Assembly (NCBI GenBank): GCA_963767685.1
Contig: CAVYEZ010000013.1
Coordinates: 62,001-126,000, forward strand
DNA from: Trebonia sp963767685
GTDB lineage: Bacteria > Actinomycetota > Actinomycetes > Streptosporangiales > Streptosporangiaceae
DNA: 64,000 nt
Direction: 5' to 3'
The notes beneath the pieces are model-generated. The model did no database searches. It had not been told where the DNA came from and worked only from the letters and a program-made list of their open reading frames with translations. Below are positions 51,501 to 60,083 of this stretch, in pieces. The position numbers and the translations under genes were made by a program. The first letter of the stretch is position 1. Every line of letters begins with the position of its first letter.

Positions 51501-54071
51501 AAAAAGCTGGTGGGCCAGCTCTTCGCCGCGTAGCCGGGCCAGCAGCCGGTCAACCAGGACGTCGTCGACGATAAGGGTCACGGTCTGCGCGACCGCATGG
51601 TCCAGCTTCCCGGCTCCGTCAGCCAGCCATGCCGCCGGATCCGTGATGCCGCGTGCGCGCAGCGCGTCTTCCATGCGGTCGGCGATCTCGCTGAATTGCG
51701 CCTCCCCGCCGTGCAGCAAGGCGTCTACGTACTCCAGAGCCCGGGGGTGGCCGCCGACGTCCGCGTAAGCCTTGTCACGCTCGGTGCGCTCGAGGGCGCC
51801 GAGCTTCGGGAGCCGCCACATCAGCTTGTCCGTCTCGGCCCGGGACAGCGGCCCGAGATGATGGGCGGTCACCCGGCCTGCCGCGCGGGGCAGGTCAAGC
51901 GGCTGGCGGCTGGTGATCAGCAGTCGTGCGTTCGGCCCCAGCCTGATCCATTCAGCAATGAACGCGGGCAGTTCGGTGTCGGCCAGCGGCACCGGTCGGC
52001 CGTCACCGGGGACCGGTTGGGCAGCGGCGATGTTCTGCTCGGCCTCATCGAGCACGATCAGCACGGGCACGTCGCCGAGCACGCGGCCCAGGACGCCGAG
52101 CATGTAGCGCCATCCCTGCTGCCGGTCGTGCAGCTCGGCCGCGAGCGGACCGAGTTCCGGGTGGGCCAGGCGCAGCTCGGTCCCGGCCGCCTGCAGAATC
52201 TCGGCCGGAGTGGTGCGACCGGATTTGTACACCACGATGCCGGTGTCTTTGCGCACGGCTTTCATCAGCCGGATCGCCAGGTGAGTCTTGCCGATCCCCC
52301 CGATGCCGTAGACGACGGCGGCGGGCCTGTCTCCCTGTAGAACCTGCAGAAGCCGGCGCATGTCGGCCCGCCGGCCGACGAGCTCTCCCATGTCGACGGC
52401 ACCGGCGGGCGCGACGGTCACGGCGGGCCGGGACGGCGGGGCCGGAACGGCCGAGCCGATCAGCGGAGACGGATCCGTCCTCAGGTACAGCGCCGGCGCC
52501 CACCACTCGGCCAGCGCGGCATCGGGATGCCCGGGTTCTTGCTCCCGCCGGGCGCGTTCGGCGTCGCGCCTGGCGTCGGAGAGCGCGGTCAGCGGGTCGA
52601 TCGTGCCCGGGTCGCGGGCCAGCGCCTGGTAAAAGTGGCTGGCCAGGTGGACCGCATAGCGGTCGCTAACCTCCGCCGCCATCGCCAGGACAGCGGGAAC
52701 GCCGTGGCTGAGCAGCTCGCGGGCCAGGCTAGGGGCCGCGCCGCCGTCCGCGTCCTGGTCGCCGGACCCGACCGCGGTGTGCGAGCCCGCCAGCACGATC
52801 AGCGGGACGCCCCGGTCGGGAACCAGCAGTCCGGCGGCCAGGCGCCGGATGCCGAGGAGGTCCGGGCGGCCGTCGGCGGTCTCGAGGACCAGGGCACCCG
52901 CGGTTGCCCGGCAGGAGATATGCAGGACGTGGAAGCGTTCCTCGCGCAGCGCGTCCCTGATGGCGCTCGCTGTGCCCCAGTCCAGCGCCCGGACATGGGC
53001 ACGCCGGTCGAGCCGGGCCCGCTCGACCGCTCTTACGATGCGGTCAAGCTCGGCCTCGTAGTCCAGCATCTCTCCGTCGCCGGTGTCTGGGGCCCCGATA
53101 GCGGCCAGGATCCGCAGCGGCTCGGGGATCAGGATGGCCGGCGTGCTACCCAGGCCGGACACCACCCGGTGGAGCTGGCTGCGCGGGTGCAGGACGAGCG
53201 GCTGGTCGCTGCCGGGCAGGCACAGCGTCTCCCACGGCAGAGCCTGCAACTGCGGGTCGGCCTCGACATCGAGCGCGATCTGCAGGGCCGCGTTGTGCCT
53301 CTCAGCCACGGCCAGCTGCGCGGCGAGCAGCTCGCCGGCGGGGCCGGGCAGGAACGAATCGCCGAGCGCCTGCCCGAGTGCGACCAGGACGCTCTGGGGC
53401 ACCGCCCCCGCCAGCGGGCTGCCAGCGGACCGGGCGACGTCCACCGCCTGCCGCCGTGCCCGCGCGACGTTCCACAGCTGCTCGTACACCCGGTCGCCAG
53501 GCCCCTGGTGCGCGACCCGCGGCCCCTCCGCGTCCGCCGCCGCGCGCACCGTCACCTCCCGGGCGCCAACCTGGACCGTCACCCGCTGCGGTCCTTCCAG
53601 CCGCTGCCGCTGGTCAGCCGGGCGGTCGGGCATCCCGGGTTCCCCGGAGCGCATCGGCCGCTTGCCGCGCAGCGCGCGGATCAGCCCGTCCAGGCGAACC
53701 CGGTAGTCAGGTCCATTTCGGCAGCCGCGGAAGTCGACCATCACCCACCTGCTTAGCAGCGGAGGAAGGTCGACATCGGCCAGGACGACACCGATTAGGC
53801 GCTTGTTGCTCCGGATGGCCTCGTGCACGAGGTGCTCGTACTCGGCCCGCACCCACGGGCTTTCCTGCGTGTGCACGCCCCAGACAATCAGCCCGTCTGA
53901 AGTTCCCCCCAGTCCCTCATTGAGCCCGCTGATGAGCAGTCCGCCGGGACCGATGTCCCACTCATCGAGGAAGACCGGAATCCCGGCCTGCTCAAGGTCG
54001 CCGGCCAGCTTCCGGGTCCATACGCCGTCATGAGAGGAATGCGAAAGGAAAACTGATCCCCGGGCAACCAC
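48531..54071 (-). CDS. TIR-CHAT-NB-ARC-TPR STAND protein
   Basis: 1846 aa. Residues 5-135: TIR domain (VFLSHSSHDGVWTRKLAGDL, with Glu77 in SPWVRAEYEH as the candidate NADase Glu). Residues about 180-545: a CHAT-type caspase-like domain with HVLHISCRAT, but the nucleophile region reads VLAGSHTAVGSG, without the usual Cys (ACxT), so it is probably inactive. Residues about 575-900: NB-ARC ATPase with Walker A YGIGGIGKTHLA, Walker B PVLIVLDEAEQN and LLITSRQPLDLP. The remaining 900 residues are TPR repeats. Architecture of an immune NLR-like sensor: TPRs detect, NB-ARC oligomerises, TIR depletes NAD. GTG start. Confidence 0.88.
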   Translation of the reverse strand: MVARGSVFLSHSSHDGVWTRKLAGDLEQAGIPVFLDEWDIGPGGLLISGLNEGLGGTSDGLIVWGVHTQESPWVRAEYEHLVHEAIRSNKRLIGVVLADVDLPPLLSRWVMVDFRGCRNGPDYRVRLDGLIRALRGKRPMRSGEPGMPDRPADQRQRLEGPQRVTVQVGAREVTVRAAADAEGPRVAHQGPGDRVYEQLWNVARARRQAVDVARSAGSPLAGAVPQSVLVALGQALGDSFLPGPAGELLAAQLAVAERHNAALQIALDVEADPQLQALPWETLCLPGSDQPLVLHPRSQLHRVVSGLGSTPAILIPEPLRILAAIGAPDTGDGEMLDYEAELDRIVRAVERARLDRRAHVRALDWGTASAIRDALREERFHVLHISCRATAGALVLETADGRPDLLGIRRLAAGLLVPDRGVPLIVLAGSHTAVGSGDQDADGGAAPSLARELLSHGVPAVLAMAAEVSDRYAVHLASHFYQALARDPGTIDPLTALSDARRDAERARREQEPGHPDAALAEWWAPALYLRTDPSPLIGSAVPAPPSRPAVTVAPAGAVDMGELVGRRADMRRLLQVLQGDRPAAVVYGIGGIGKTHLAIRLMKAVRKDTGIVVYKSGRTTPAEILQAAGTELRLAHPELGPLAAELHDRQQGWRYMLGVLGRVLGDVPVLIVLDEAEQNIAAAQPVPGDGRPVPLADTELPAFIAEWIRLGPNARLLITSRQPLDLPRAAGRVTAHHLGPLSRAETDKLMWRLPKLGALERTERDKAYADVGGHPRALEYVDALLHGGEAQFSEIADRMEDALRARGITDPAAWLADGAGKLDHAVAQTVTLIVDDVLVDRLLARLRGEELAHQLFVAASVFRVPVEATGLNWVVAETLEPASDPGRTARIRQVYQQLESAQREGTGFILDDLNLPPDLLAQVRRDADAGGQPVRRPGLGEAIEELLSLSLLSAAPEYADANQHYLVHRWTARGLQGLVRKGGTAFAETADLVRAHRRAADYHEWRATSDPEALADLLEARYHWRESAEPERAAAVTLRACAVMFRWGEHQQIRQLCEQALAGVPETGQLACELLHMQSKAEQALGQLGTAEALARASLDIAEANGSGRWEALGHEQLAAVAAAGQDHQRAREAYSTAIALAREAGDPVLEIRCYLGFGAVALALGNDDEATRFSEAARDLARAEVFRHYTLLEGIPERAALALAMGDRATADRLTGEDAERRRDDADLKLVTGRCWLQLGQLHLRRNAPEQAAEAFGEAMKVAGENHDWVLAKDTSLQLGRAWQLQQAYSRARSAYLDYIELADKMGDRPGIIDCYFQMGDLALAHHDPDRAAEWYERVRREAAGLEQQGLIACARAHLRLADVHLFRGDLAEARQDFSSAESIGSDRRDPQTQIESLLGRARVELADGTPDARRAAEEALKRCRRIADEHADQAGMTRCLVGLGTVDRLNGDLGDAERRFTEARDRAGRLGNRALEAECVRELGATKQAHGDGAGAEASYGEALQIAQETGDAAMIADLCRRLGEFAREEPDRYALYDFAAGFLSREGRAAESAVVCLEMARLIAGSDIGEAILCCQRALDLVDRDDQSLVTIRAQLELARCERLTGDWRKAGGACAEALRLAENQDRRALIAQACNEGGIVRQLAGDLDGAREFHARALRLAEEAGDQEMILASCRDLGRLARRAGGPLAGDTESWYRRALDQAEAAGDEQAAAACAQQLALAARRAGAAAAAEDLAGRWPLIWLPGPGGAPGLARGSNADAELAGRRQQLAASLTDDGRPDEAIWFTVGSLRAPDQQHVRDAAELLGRQRAILGPSVFEAQLARYLDRRTVDFLVNVAGAR

Positions 54072-54441
54072 AGCTGATCCGCCATCCTCCGACCGCTAGC
54101 GTCCTATCACCGTAACCGCCATTTCTCTGGATGGGTAGCTGCCGGTCCGGCCCGCGGCCAGCTCGGCTCTTCGATATCTAACTCTGGCGGCAGCCGCGTC
54201 TCAGGCGCGGGGCTAGAGCCCGGAGCGCAGTCCGCGGTCGCATGCTGATCAGGTTGGCCTCGGCCATGCCAAGGTGCGTGTCGGACCTCCGACACACTGC
54301 CTTATCGGGCGCTGAGCCGGCTCTTAAGCGGGCCTTAACGCCGCGGATCATGACCGGTGGCGCCACTAGCGTGCTCTTGATGCCACGTTCCCCGTGGGCG
54401 GCTCGCCCGGTCGCCCCTGGCTGCCCGAGAGAGGCACGTCA
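54072..54441. other. Intergenic region between the TIR gene and the GH64 gene
   Basis: 370 bases with promoters for both divergent genes. No gene-like frame with family similarity. Around 54095-54130 and 54160-54180 there are A/T-richer patches that could hold promoter elements. I see no repeat or site shared with the rest of the island. Confidence 0.35.
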
Positions 54442-55709
54442 ATGCAGGTTTCCCGCCGCACCATGCTCGCCGGGTCGGCCGCCGCGGTCGCGGCGCCGCT
54501 GCTCGGCCTCGCCGTCCCCGAACTGCGCCAGCCGCCGGCGGGACCGTCGGCCCGCAGACCGCCCGGCTGGCGGCCGCGGACACGGCGGCCACGGTCTCGT
54601 TCAGCATCCAGAACAACACCGGCTCCGACACCGTGTACGCGTTCGTCACCGGCCAGGCGATCAGCAACGGGAACGCGCTCATGCTGCTCGAGGCGGACGG
54701 CCAGACGCCGTATTACCCGGCGTCCCCGTCCGCCGCCGGCAGCCCCCTGGCCGTCGACTGCGCGATCCCGCTGAACGCCTCGGGCGGCGCGCCGATCACG
54801 GTCACGGTGCCCCAGCTGGCGGGGGCCCGCCTGTGGTTCTCCGTCGGCGCGCCGATCACCTTCCTGCTGAACCCCGGCCCGGGGCTCGTCGAGCCGTCCG
54901 TCACCAACCCCTCCGACCCCAACATCGGCATCCAGTGGGACTTCGCCGAGTTCACGTACAACTCCGCGCAGTTGTTCGCGAACATCTCCATGGTCGACTT
55001 CGTCTGCATCCCGATCGGCCTCACCCTGACCGACGCCTCCGGGAACACGCAGGCGGTCGGCGGCCTGCCCGCGGGCGGCCTGGACGCCGTGTGCTCGGGC
55101 CTGGCCGCGCAGCAGGCCGCCGACGGGAACCCGTGGACCGACCTCGTCGTGTCCAGCGGCGGCGCGAACCTCCGCGCGCTCAGCCCGCAGAACGGGATCG
55201 TCTACAACTCGTCCCTGCTGTCCGGCTACTACGACGAGTACGTCACCCAGGTCTGGGACATGTACTCCGCGGCCACGCTCACCGTCGACACCCAGGCCTC
55301 CTACGGCACCGTGACCGGCCAGGTGACCAACGGGCTGCTCACGTTCCCCGGCATCGGGTCATTCGCCCGGCCGGCGACCGCCGACATCTTCAGCTGCTCC
55401 ACCGGGCCGTTCGGCACCGCCGGGGCGAGCGGCGCCGTCCTCGCGATCATCCCCCGGCTCGCCGCCGCGTTCAACCGCAGCACCCTGCTCACCGACTCCG
55501 ACCAGCCGGACGGGGAGAACCCGGCCGGGTACTACGCGAACGCCATCACGAACCACTACGCCCGGATCGTGCACGCTACCGAGGCCGACGGGCTCGGCTA
55601 CGCCTTCCCGTACGACGACGTGACGCCGGACGGCGGCGTCAACCAGGCGGGGCCGGTGTCCAGCGGCAGCCCGGCGCTGCTGAGCGTCACCGTGGGCCCG
55701 GTGCACTAA
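54442..55709 (+). pseudogene. GH64 beta-1,3-glucanase, Tat-exported, with a frameshift after the signal peptide
   Basis: ATG 54442 gives a twin-arginine signal, QVSRRTMLAGSAAAVAAPLL. The mature enzyme runs in another frame from about 54540 (GTVGPQTARLAAADTA) to TAA 55709: VSFSIQNNTGSDTVYAFV, WDFAEFTYN, MVDFVCIPIGL and TNHYARIVHATEADGLGYAF are GH64 (laminaripentaose-producing) hallmarks. One missing base near 54530 would restore a protein of about 420 aa. It would degrade fungal or algal beta-1,3-glucan outside the cell. Sequencing error is a real possibility. Confidence 0.8.
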
Positions 55710-56268
55710 CGCCGGGGCGCGCCTGCCCGGGGCGTGACGTCAGGGTGCCGGCACGGTGACCGTCACCAGCTGGCCGTCGCCGGCGTTAAGGCGGCGAGGC
55801 CGGTGCCGCCGCGCGTGCGGGCTAACCGGGCGATGCGCACGCCCCGGCGGCCATCTTCACGCCCCGCCGCTTGCAGTCCTTAGTGCCGTCTTGGATGGCG
55901 CGCGCAAACTTCTTGAGTTGGTCCTCGGGTGTTCCCGGCCCGAGGATGTTGAGCGCGGTCCGCGCCTGGCTCCGCCCGTTGACGCAGGAGTCGGGCGCCG
56001 CGGCGAGGTCTCAGGTTGCCAACTGCGCTAACCGTCATCAATCGGAACGGAGCGGGCGCGCCTGTGGTTCGGCATTGGGTACCGACATTGGGTGCCGCGG
56101 CCGAGATCGGCCGTTTGTGACGCCGGTCATGTCGAATTAGGTTTGTCGGGAGGACGCAATGCTATGCCCACTATGCGGACTTCATCGGGGGCCGGGCCGA
56201 CCCGGTGCCGCACCACGGTCCCGGCAAGCCGGCGAGGAACAGGCAGTCCAGCGAGAACGGGAGAAGCG
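55710..56268. other. Intergenic region, with a remnant on the minus strand
   Basis: 559 bases between the glucanase and the cupin gene. Apart from the remnant listed separately no gene is seen. The last part should contain the cupin promoter and a good ribosome site (GGGAGAAGCG before ATG 56269). Confidence 0.35.
55822..56010 (-). pseudogene. Coding-like remnant of unknown family
   Basis: On the minus strand a frame from just after a TGA (complement of 56011-56013) to a TAG (complement of 55822-55824) encodes about 62 residues: PDSCVNGRSQARTALNILGP, DQLKKFARAIQDGTKDCKRR and MAAGACASPG. Codon use looks real and there are three Cys, but there is no start codon. Perhaps the end of a small secreted protein interrupted by a stop. 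Function unknown. Confidence 0.3.
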
Positions 56269-57171
56269 ATGCCCATCGGTAGTTACGCCCGCCTTCAGGG
56301 AACGCCACCGCACGAGACCGAGGGGTCCGCATCGACGTGGTGGGTCCGGGCCGCGAACGTCATCACGGCGTATTCCGAGGTCGTGCCCGGGTCCGTGCTT
56401 TCGCGGACGGACAACGCCGACGAGTACTTCGTGTGGGCGCTGTTCACGCCCTGTCAGGTGACCGCGGGCGGCGACACCGTGGACGTGCCGGCCGGCTCTG
56501 TGGTGGTCGTACCGCCCGGCTCATCGAGCATCCGGTTCACCGCGGCGGGCTCGGTCTGGCGCGGGTTCACCGCCCTCAGCCCCGACCTGCTCGGCACGGC
56601 GCCGAACAGCGGCGAGTACGCCACGCACCCGGCGGGCGTCGCGCCCGTCGAGCCCTGGCCGATGCCGCCTGACGGCTACAAGATCCGCGCCTACCGCCTC
56701 GATGACACCCCGGCGGGCAGGCCGCACTGCTACGTGCACCGGACCGCGATGACGAACTTCGCCTGGCCGGTGGCGACCAAGCCGCGCCGCCCGGACGCGA
56801 TGAGCCCGCACACGCACGAGGACTTCGAGCAGGTGTCGATCATCCACTCCGGGACGATGGTGCACCATATGCGCCGGGCCTGGTCGCGCGACCTGAGTGA
56901 GTGGCTGCCGGACGAGCACGTCATCCTCACGTCCCCGGCGATCGCGATCTCGAAGCCGCCGGACATTCACACGACCCAGGCGGTCACGGCGGGCGAGCGC
57001 GTCGGCCTCATTGACTTCTTCGCCCCGGTCCGGTGGGACTTCTCGAACATCGACGGGATGGTCGTCAACCGCGGCGAGTACCCGATGCTGGAGGAAAAGC
57101 CGCCCTCCTACGCCGGCGTTACCACCGTGTACGCGCCCGACGACCCGCGGGCGGCACTGAACAAGGGCTGA
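56269..57171 (+). CDS. Cupin-domain protein (bicupin-like)
   Basis: 300 aa. Two half-barrels: the first around PAGSVVVVPPGSSSIRF, the second around DAMSPHTHEDFEQVSIIHSG with a likely metal triad (His-Thr-His and Glu), then IAISKPPDIHTTQAV. The first half lacks clear metal His. GGGAGAAGCG precedes ATG 56269. Substrate unknown: dioxygenase or isomerase-type cupins. The 3' end overlaps the end of the MmcQ gene on the other strand by 64 bases. Confidence 0.75.
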   Translation: MPIGSYARLQGTPPHETEGSASTWWVRAANVITAYSEVVPGSVLSRTDNADEYFVWALFTPCQVTAGGDTVDVPAGSVVVVPPGSSSIRFTAAGSVWRGFTALSPDLLGTAPNSGEYATHPAGVAPVEPWPMPPDGYKIRAYRLDDTPAGRPHCYVHRTAMTNFAWPVATKPRRPDAMSPHTHEDFEQVSIIHSGTMVHHMRRAWSRDLSEWLPDEHVILTSPAIAISKPPDIHTTQAVTAGERVGLIDFFAPVRWDFSNIDGMVVNRGEYPMLEEKPPSYAGVTTVYAPDDPRAALNKG

Positions 57172-57521
57172 GCTAGCGCCGGCGGGCCGAGACGGGCAGC
57201 CGCGACCTTCTTCGGCACGACCATGCGCCAGGCGTCGATGATGAGCTCGCGCATCTCGTCCGCGCCGAGGGCGTCCATGTGGGCGTTGATCCAGTGGAAT
57301 CGCTGGTCGGACAGCTTCGGCGGGAGGAACACGTCCGGCCTGCTGGCGATCAGCGCGGCCCGCTCCTCCTTCGGGAAGCCGAAGCCGAGCCTCGTCTCGT
57401 CGGGCGAGATCGAGGCGTAGACGATCTTCCCGACGCGGAACTTGACGTGATCGCGGATCAAGTGTTCCTCGGTGCGGGGGAGTGACATCGCCACCGCCCG
57501 CACCTCCGCCGCAGTGATCAT
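57108..57521 (-). CDS. MmcQ/YjbR-family protein
   Basis: About 137 aa from ATG 57521 (MITAAEVRAVAMSLPRTEEH). The family signature KFRVGKIVYASISPDETRLG, FLPPKLSDQRFHWINAHMDA and ELIIDAWRMVVPKK is complete. A small CyaY-like-fold DNA-binding protein of unclear role. The last 20 residues (after PKKVAAARLG) extend over the end of the cupin gene on the opposite strand. Confidence 0.85.
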   Translation of the reverse strand: MITAAEVRAVAMSLPRTEEHLIRDHVKFRVGKIVYASISPDETRLGFGFPKEERAALIASRPDVFLPPKLSDQRFHWINAHMDALGADEMRELIIDAWRMVVPKKVAAARLGPPALAQPLFSAARGSSGAYTVVTPA

Positions 57522-57608
57522 GCAAGACGCTAACACGGCGCCACCGGGGCCGGGGACCGCTCCTGCCGCGCCAGCGGCCGGCCAAGGCGGACATCCGGCC
57601 GGGCGCGG

Positions 57609-57890
57609 CACGGGTGCCCGTTCGGCTCGCTGTGCGTGGAGCTGGCCAAGCGCACCGACGGCGCGGGCACCGCCGCCGACCTGATGCGCGCCCCGATCGC
57701 CTGGATGGAACGCCAGTTCGCTGCCCTCGGCCGCCCGGACGCCGGTGACCTCGCCATGGACGCCATGGCGCGGTACCAGGGCGCCGCCGTGCTGACCGGC
57801 ACGCTGCGCGACCCGACGGTGATGTCGGCCGCCGAGTCCCGGGGCCGCGGCCTGGATCGACTCCCTGACCTGACGCGAGGCGGCCGCGGG
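57609..57890 (+). pseudogene. C-terminal remnant of a TetR-family regulator
   Basis: The frame starting GCPFGSLCVELAKRTDG and continuing APIAWMERQFAAL, AMARYQGAAVLTGTLRDPTV matches the ligand-binding half of TetR proteins (GCP-GSL-A-L and YQGA-L-A---RD). The HTH half is absent: upstream in frame there is no start and no HTH. The open frame runs on to 58052 over the antisense of the next gene, but the TetR similarity ends near 57890. Confidence 0.6.
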
Positions 57891-57911
57891 CGCCGTCGCT
57901 CGGCGGGCTGG

Positions 57912-58637
57912 TCAGCCGGCGAGCGAGTCCGTCAGGCTGGCGGCGTCGGCGCGGGCGCGGGTGACCTCGGCTGGACCTTGGCCGACGAGCCGCAGGCAGG
58001 CCGCCGCGATCTCATGCCCGTAGTCATCGCGCAGCTGTCCCGCCCGGCGTAGCTGAATGACGGACTCGACAAGCTGCATGAGGAGGGTCGCGGTGAGCGG
58101 CTCAGCCATGCCACTTCCGCCCGCGGCCGCTTGCCCGAGCCGGCCGTAGACGGCCTGCAGCTGCGCTCGCTCCGCCCGGAAGGACGCGAACTCCGCGGCC
58201 TGGACCTCAGGCATCAGGTAGAGGGTGGCGATGTTGTGCGGCGCGTGGGTGAGGGTCGCCACGTCGATCAGGGCCAGCGCGTACAGCCCGGCCGCGGGAT
58301 CGGCCCGGCACCGGGACTCTAGCTCAGCGGCGACCCGCAGGCTCGGCCGGACCGACTGGGTGAGCAGCTCGAGGAGGAGCTCGTCCTTGCCCGTGAAGTA
58401 GTAGTAAAGCGAGGCCTGGCGGATGCCGACCCGCTCGGCGATCTGCCTGGTGGTGGTCGCGGCGAGGCCCTGGCTGACGAAGAGTTCCGCCGCCGCGTCC
58501 AATATCTCCGCGCGCGGCGCCACCTCGGTGTCGCTGGCCGGGCGGAGCCGGGGGCGGCCGGCGCGCCGCCGGCCGCCCCCGGCGTCCGCGTGACCCGGTG
58601 CGCCCTGCTGGTTCCGTGCCTGCGCCACGTCAGTCAT
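57912..58637 (-). CDS. TetR-family transcriptional regulator
   Basis: 241 aa. HTH: PRAEILDAAAELFVSQGLAA followed by TRQIAERVGIRQASLYYYFT, with a hydrophobic ligand-binding domain behind it. The N-terminal 40 residues are Gly/Arg-rich. Adjacent on the same strand to the urea amidolyase genes but separated by 58 bases; it may regulate nitrogen assimilation from urea. Confidence 0.87.
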   Translation of the reverse strand: MTDVAQARNQQGAPGHADAGGGRRRAGRPRLRPASDTEVAPRAEILDAAAELFVSQGLAATTTRQIAERVGIRQASLYYYFTGKDELLLELLTQSVRPSLRVAAELESRCRADPAAGLYALALIDVATLTHAPHNIATLYLMPEVQAAEFASFRAERAQLQAVYGRLGQAAAGGSGMAEPLTATLLMQLVESVIQLRRAGQLRDDYGHEIAAACLRLVGQGPAEVTRARADAASLTDSLAG

Positions 58638-58695
58638 TGTGGCAGACGGCCGGCGGACCGCGTCCGCCCGCGCGCTCGAGTCATGGCCGTTCCCG

Positions 58696-60083
58696 TCAGG
58701 CGCGCCAGCCGCCGCGGCAGGTGATGTCCGTAGCGCCGGCCGGGTCGTGGCGCCCGGCGATCTCGGCGATCTCGGCGAGCCGCGCGTCGCTGGCCGCCGG
58801 CCCGGTCAGCATGATCCCGAACGGCAGCCCGCGCACCGTGCCGGACGGGACCGCGACCGACGCGAGGTCGAGCAGGTTCGCGAAGCTGGTGTACCGGCCA
58901 AGCCCCGAGTTGACGCCGACCGGGTCGGCCGCCACCTCGGCGAGCGTCGGGTGCGCCGTCGTCGTCGGCGTGAGCAGCGCGTCGCAGCCGCTCAGCGCGC
59001 CCGCGGCCGCGGCCGCCAGCCGGTCGAGCTTCTCCTGGTCGGCGAACAGCTCGGCGGCGGTGAAGCGGGCGCCGTCGAGGATGATCCTGGCGACGACCGG
59101 GTCCAGGTCGGTGCCGATCAGCCCGGCGTGCGCGGCGATGTGCCCGCCGACTGCCGTGTAGCGCTCGGCGACGAACGCCCCGCCGTACAGCAGGGTGCCC
59201 GCGTCGAGCAGCGGCGTTATGTCGACCTCGGCCGCCTCGACTCCGGCCAGCCTGAGCCTGGACACCGCGGCGGCGAACGCCTCCGCCCAGCCGTCGGCGA
59301 GCGCGCCGAGCTGATCCGGCCGCGGGACCGCGACCCGCGGGGCCCTGCCCTCCGCCGCCCCGTCACCCGCCGGCAGCCGCCACGCGCCGCGCGGGCCGTC
59401 ACCGAGCAGCGCCGTCAGCGGGTCACGGCCGTCTGGTCCCGCCATCGTCGCGACGGCCTTCCGCGCCAGGCCGAGCGAGCGGGCGAAAACCGTCACGCAG
59501 TCAAGCGACCGGCAGGCGGGCACGACGCCGGTGGCCGGGATGACGCCGCGCGTCGGCTTCACGCCGACCACGCCGTTCAGCGCGGCGGGCACCCGGCCCG
59601 AGCGGCCGTGTCCGTGCCGAGGGCCAGGTCGACGAGGCCGAGCGCGACCGCGACCGCCGAGCCCGAGCTTGACCCGCCGGATATCCGCGCCGGGTCCCAG
59701 GCGTTGCGGACCTCGCCGTGCGGGCTGCGGGTGCCCACCAGCCCGGTGGCGAACTGGTCGAGGTTGGCCTTGCCGAGGACGACGGCGCCCGCGGCGCGCA
59801 GCCGGGCGACGGCGGCCGCGTCCTCCGCCGCCTGGTAAGCGAACGACGGGGCGGCCGCCGTGGTGGGCAGTCCGGCCACGTCGATGTTGTCCTTGACGGC
59901 GGCGACCAGGCCCGCCAGCGGCAGCTCAGCGCCGCCGGCCACGCGCGCGTCGATCCCGGCCGCCTCGGCCAGGGCCTCGCCGGCCGGACGCAGCGTGATC
60001 CACACCTCCGGCCGCCCGGCCGCGGCGATCGCCGCGTACGCGGCGCGCACCCGGTCGGCCGCGCTCACCGGCGCGGGCCTCAT
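58696..60083 (-). pseudogene. atzF: Allophanate hydrolase (AtzF-type amidase) with a frameshift inside the active site
   Basis: Amidase-signature enzyme of about 462 aa if corrected: first frame MRPAPVSAADRVRAAYAAIA to LGTDTAA, second frame PAALNGVVGVKPTRGVIPAT to the end at 58696. Ser-Ser-Lys triad pieces are visible: AAVKDNIDV and ISGGSSSGSAVAVALG. The frame breaks near 59602, where LGTDTAGSGRVPAALNG would be expected; one G appears to be missing within the TAGSG motif. It cleaves allophanate to ammonia and CO2, the second half of urea amidolyase. Start overlaps the urea carboxylase stop. Confidence 0.85.
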
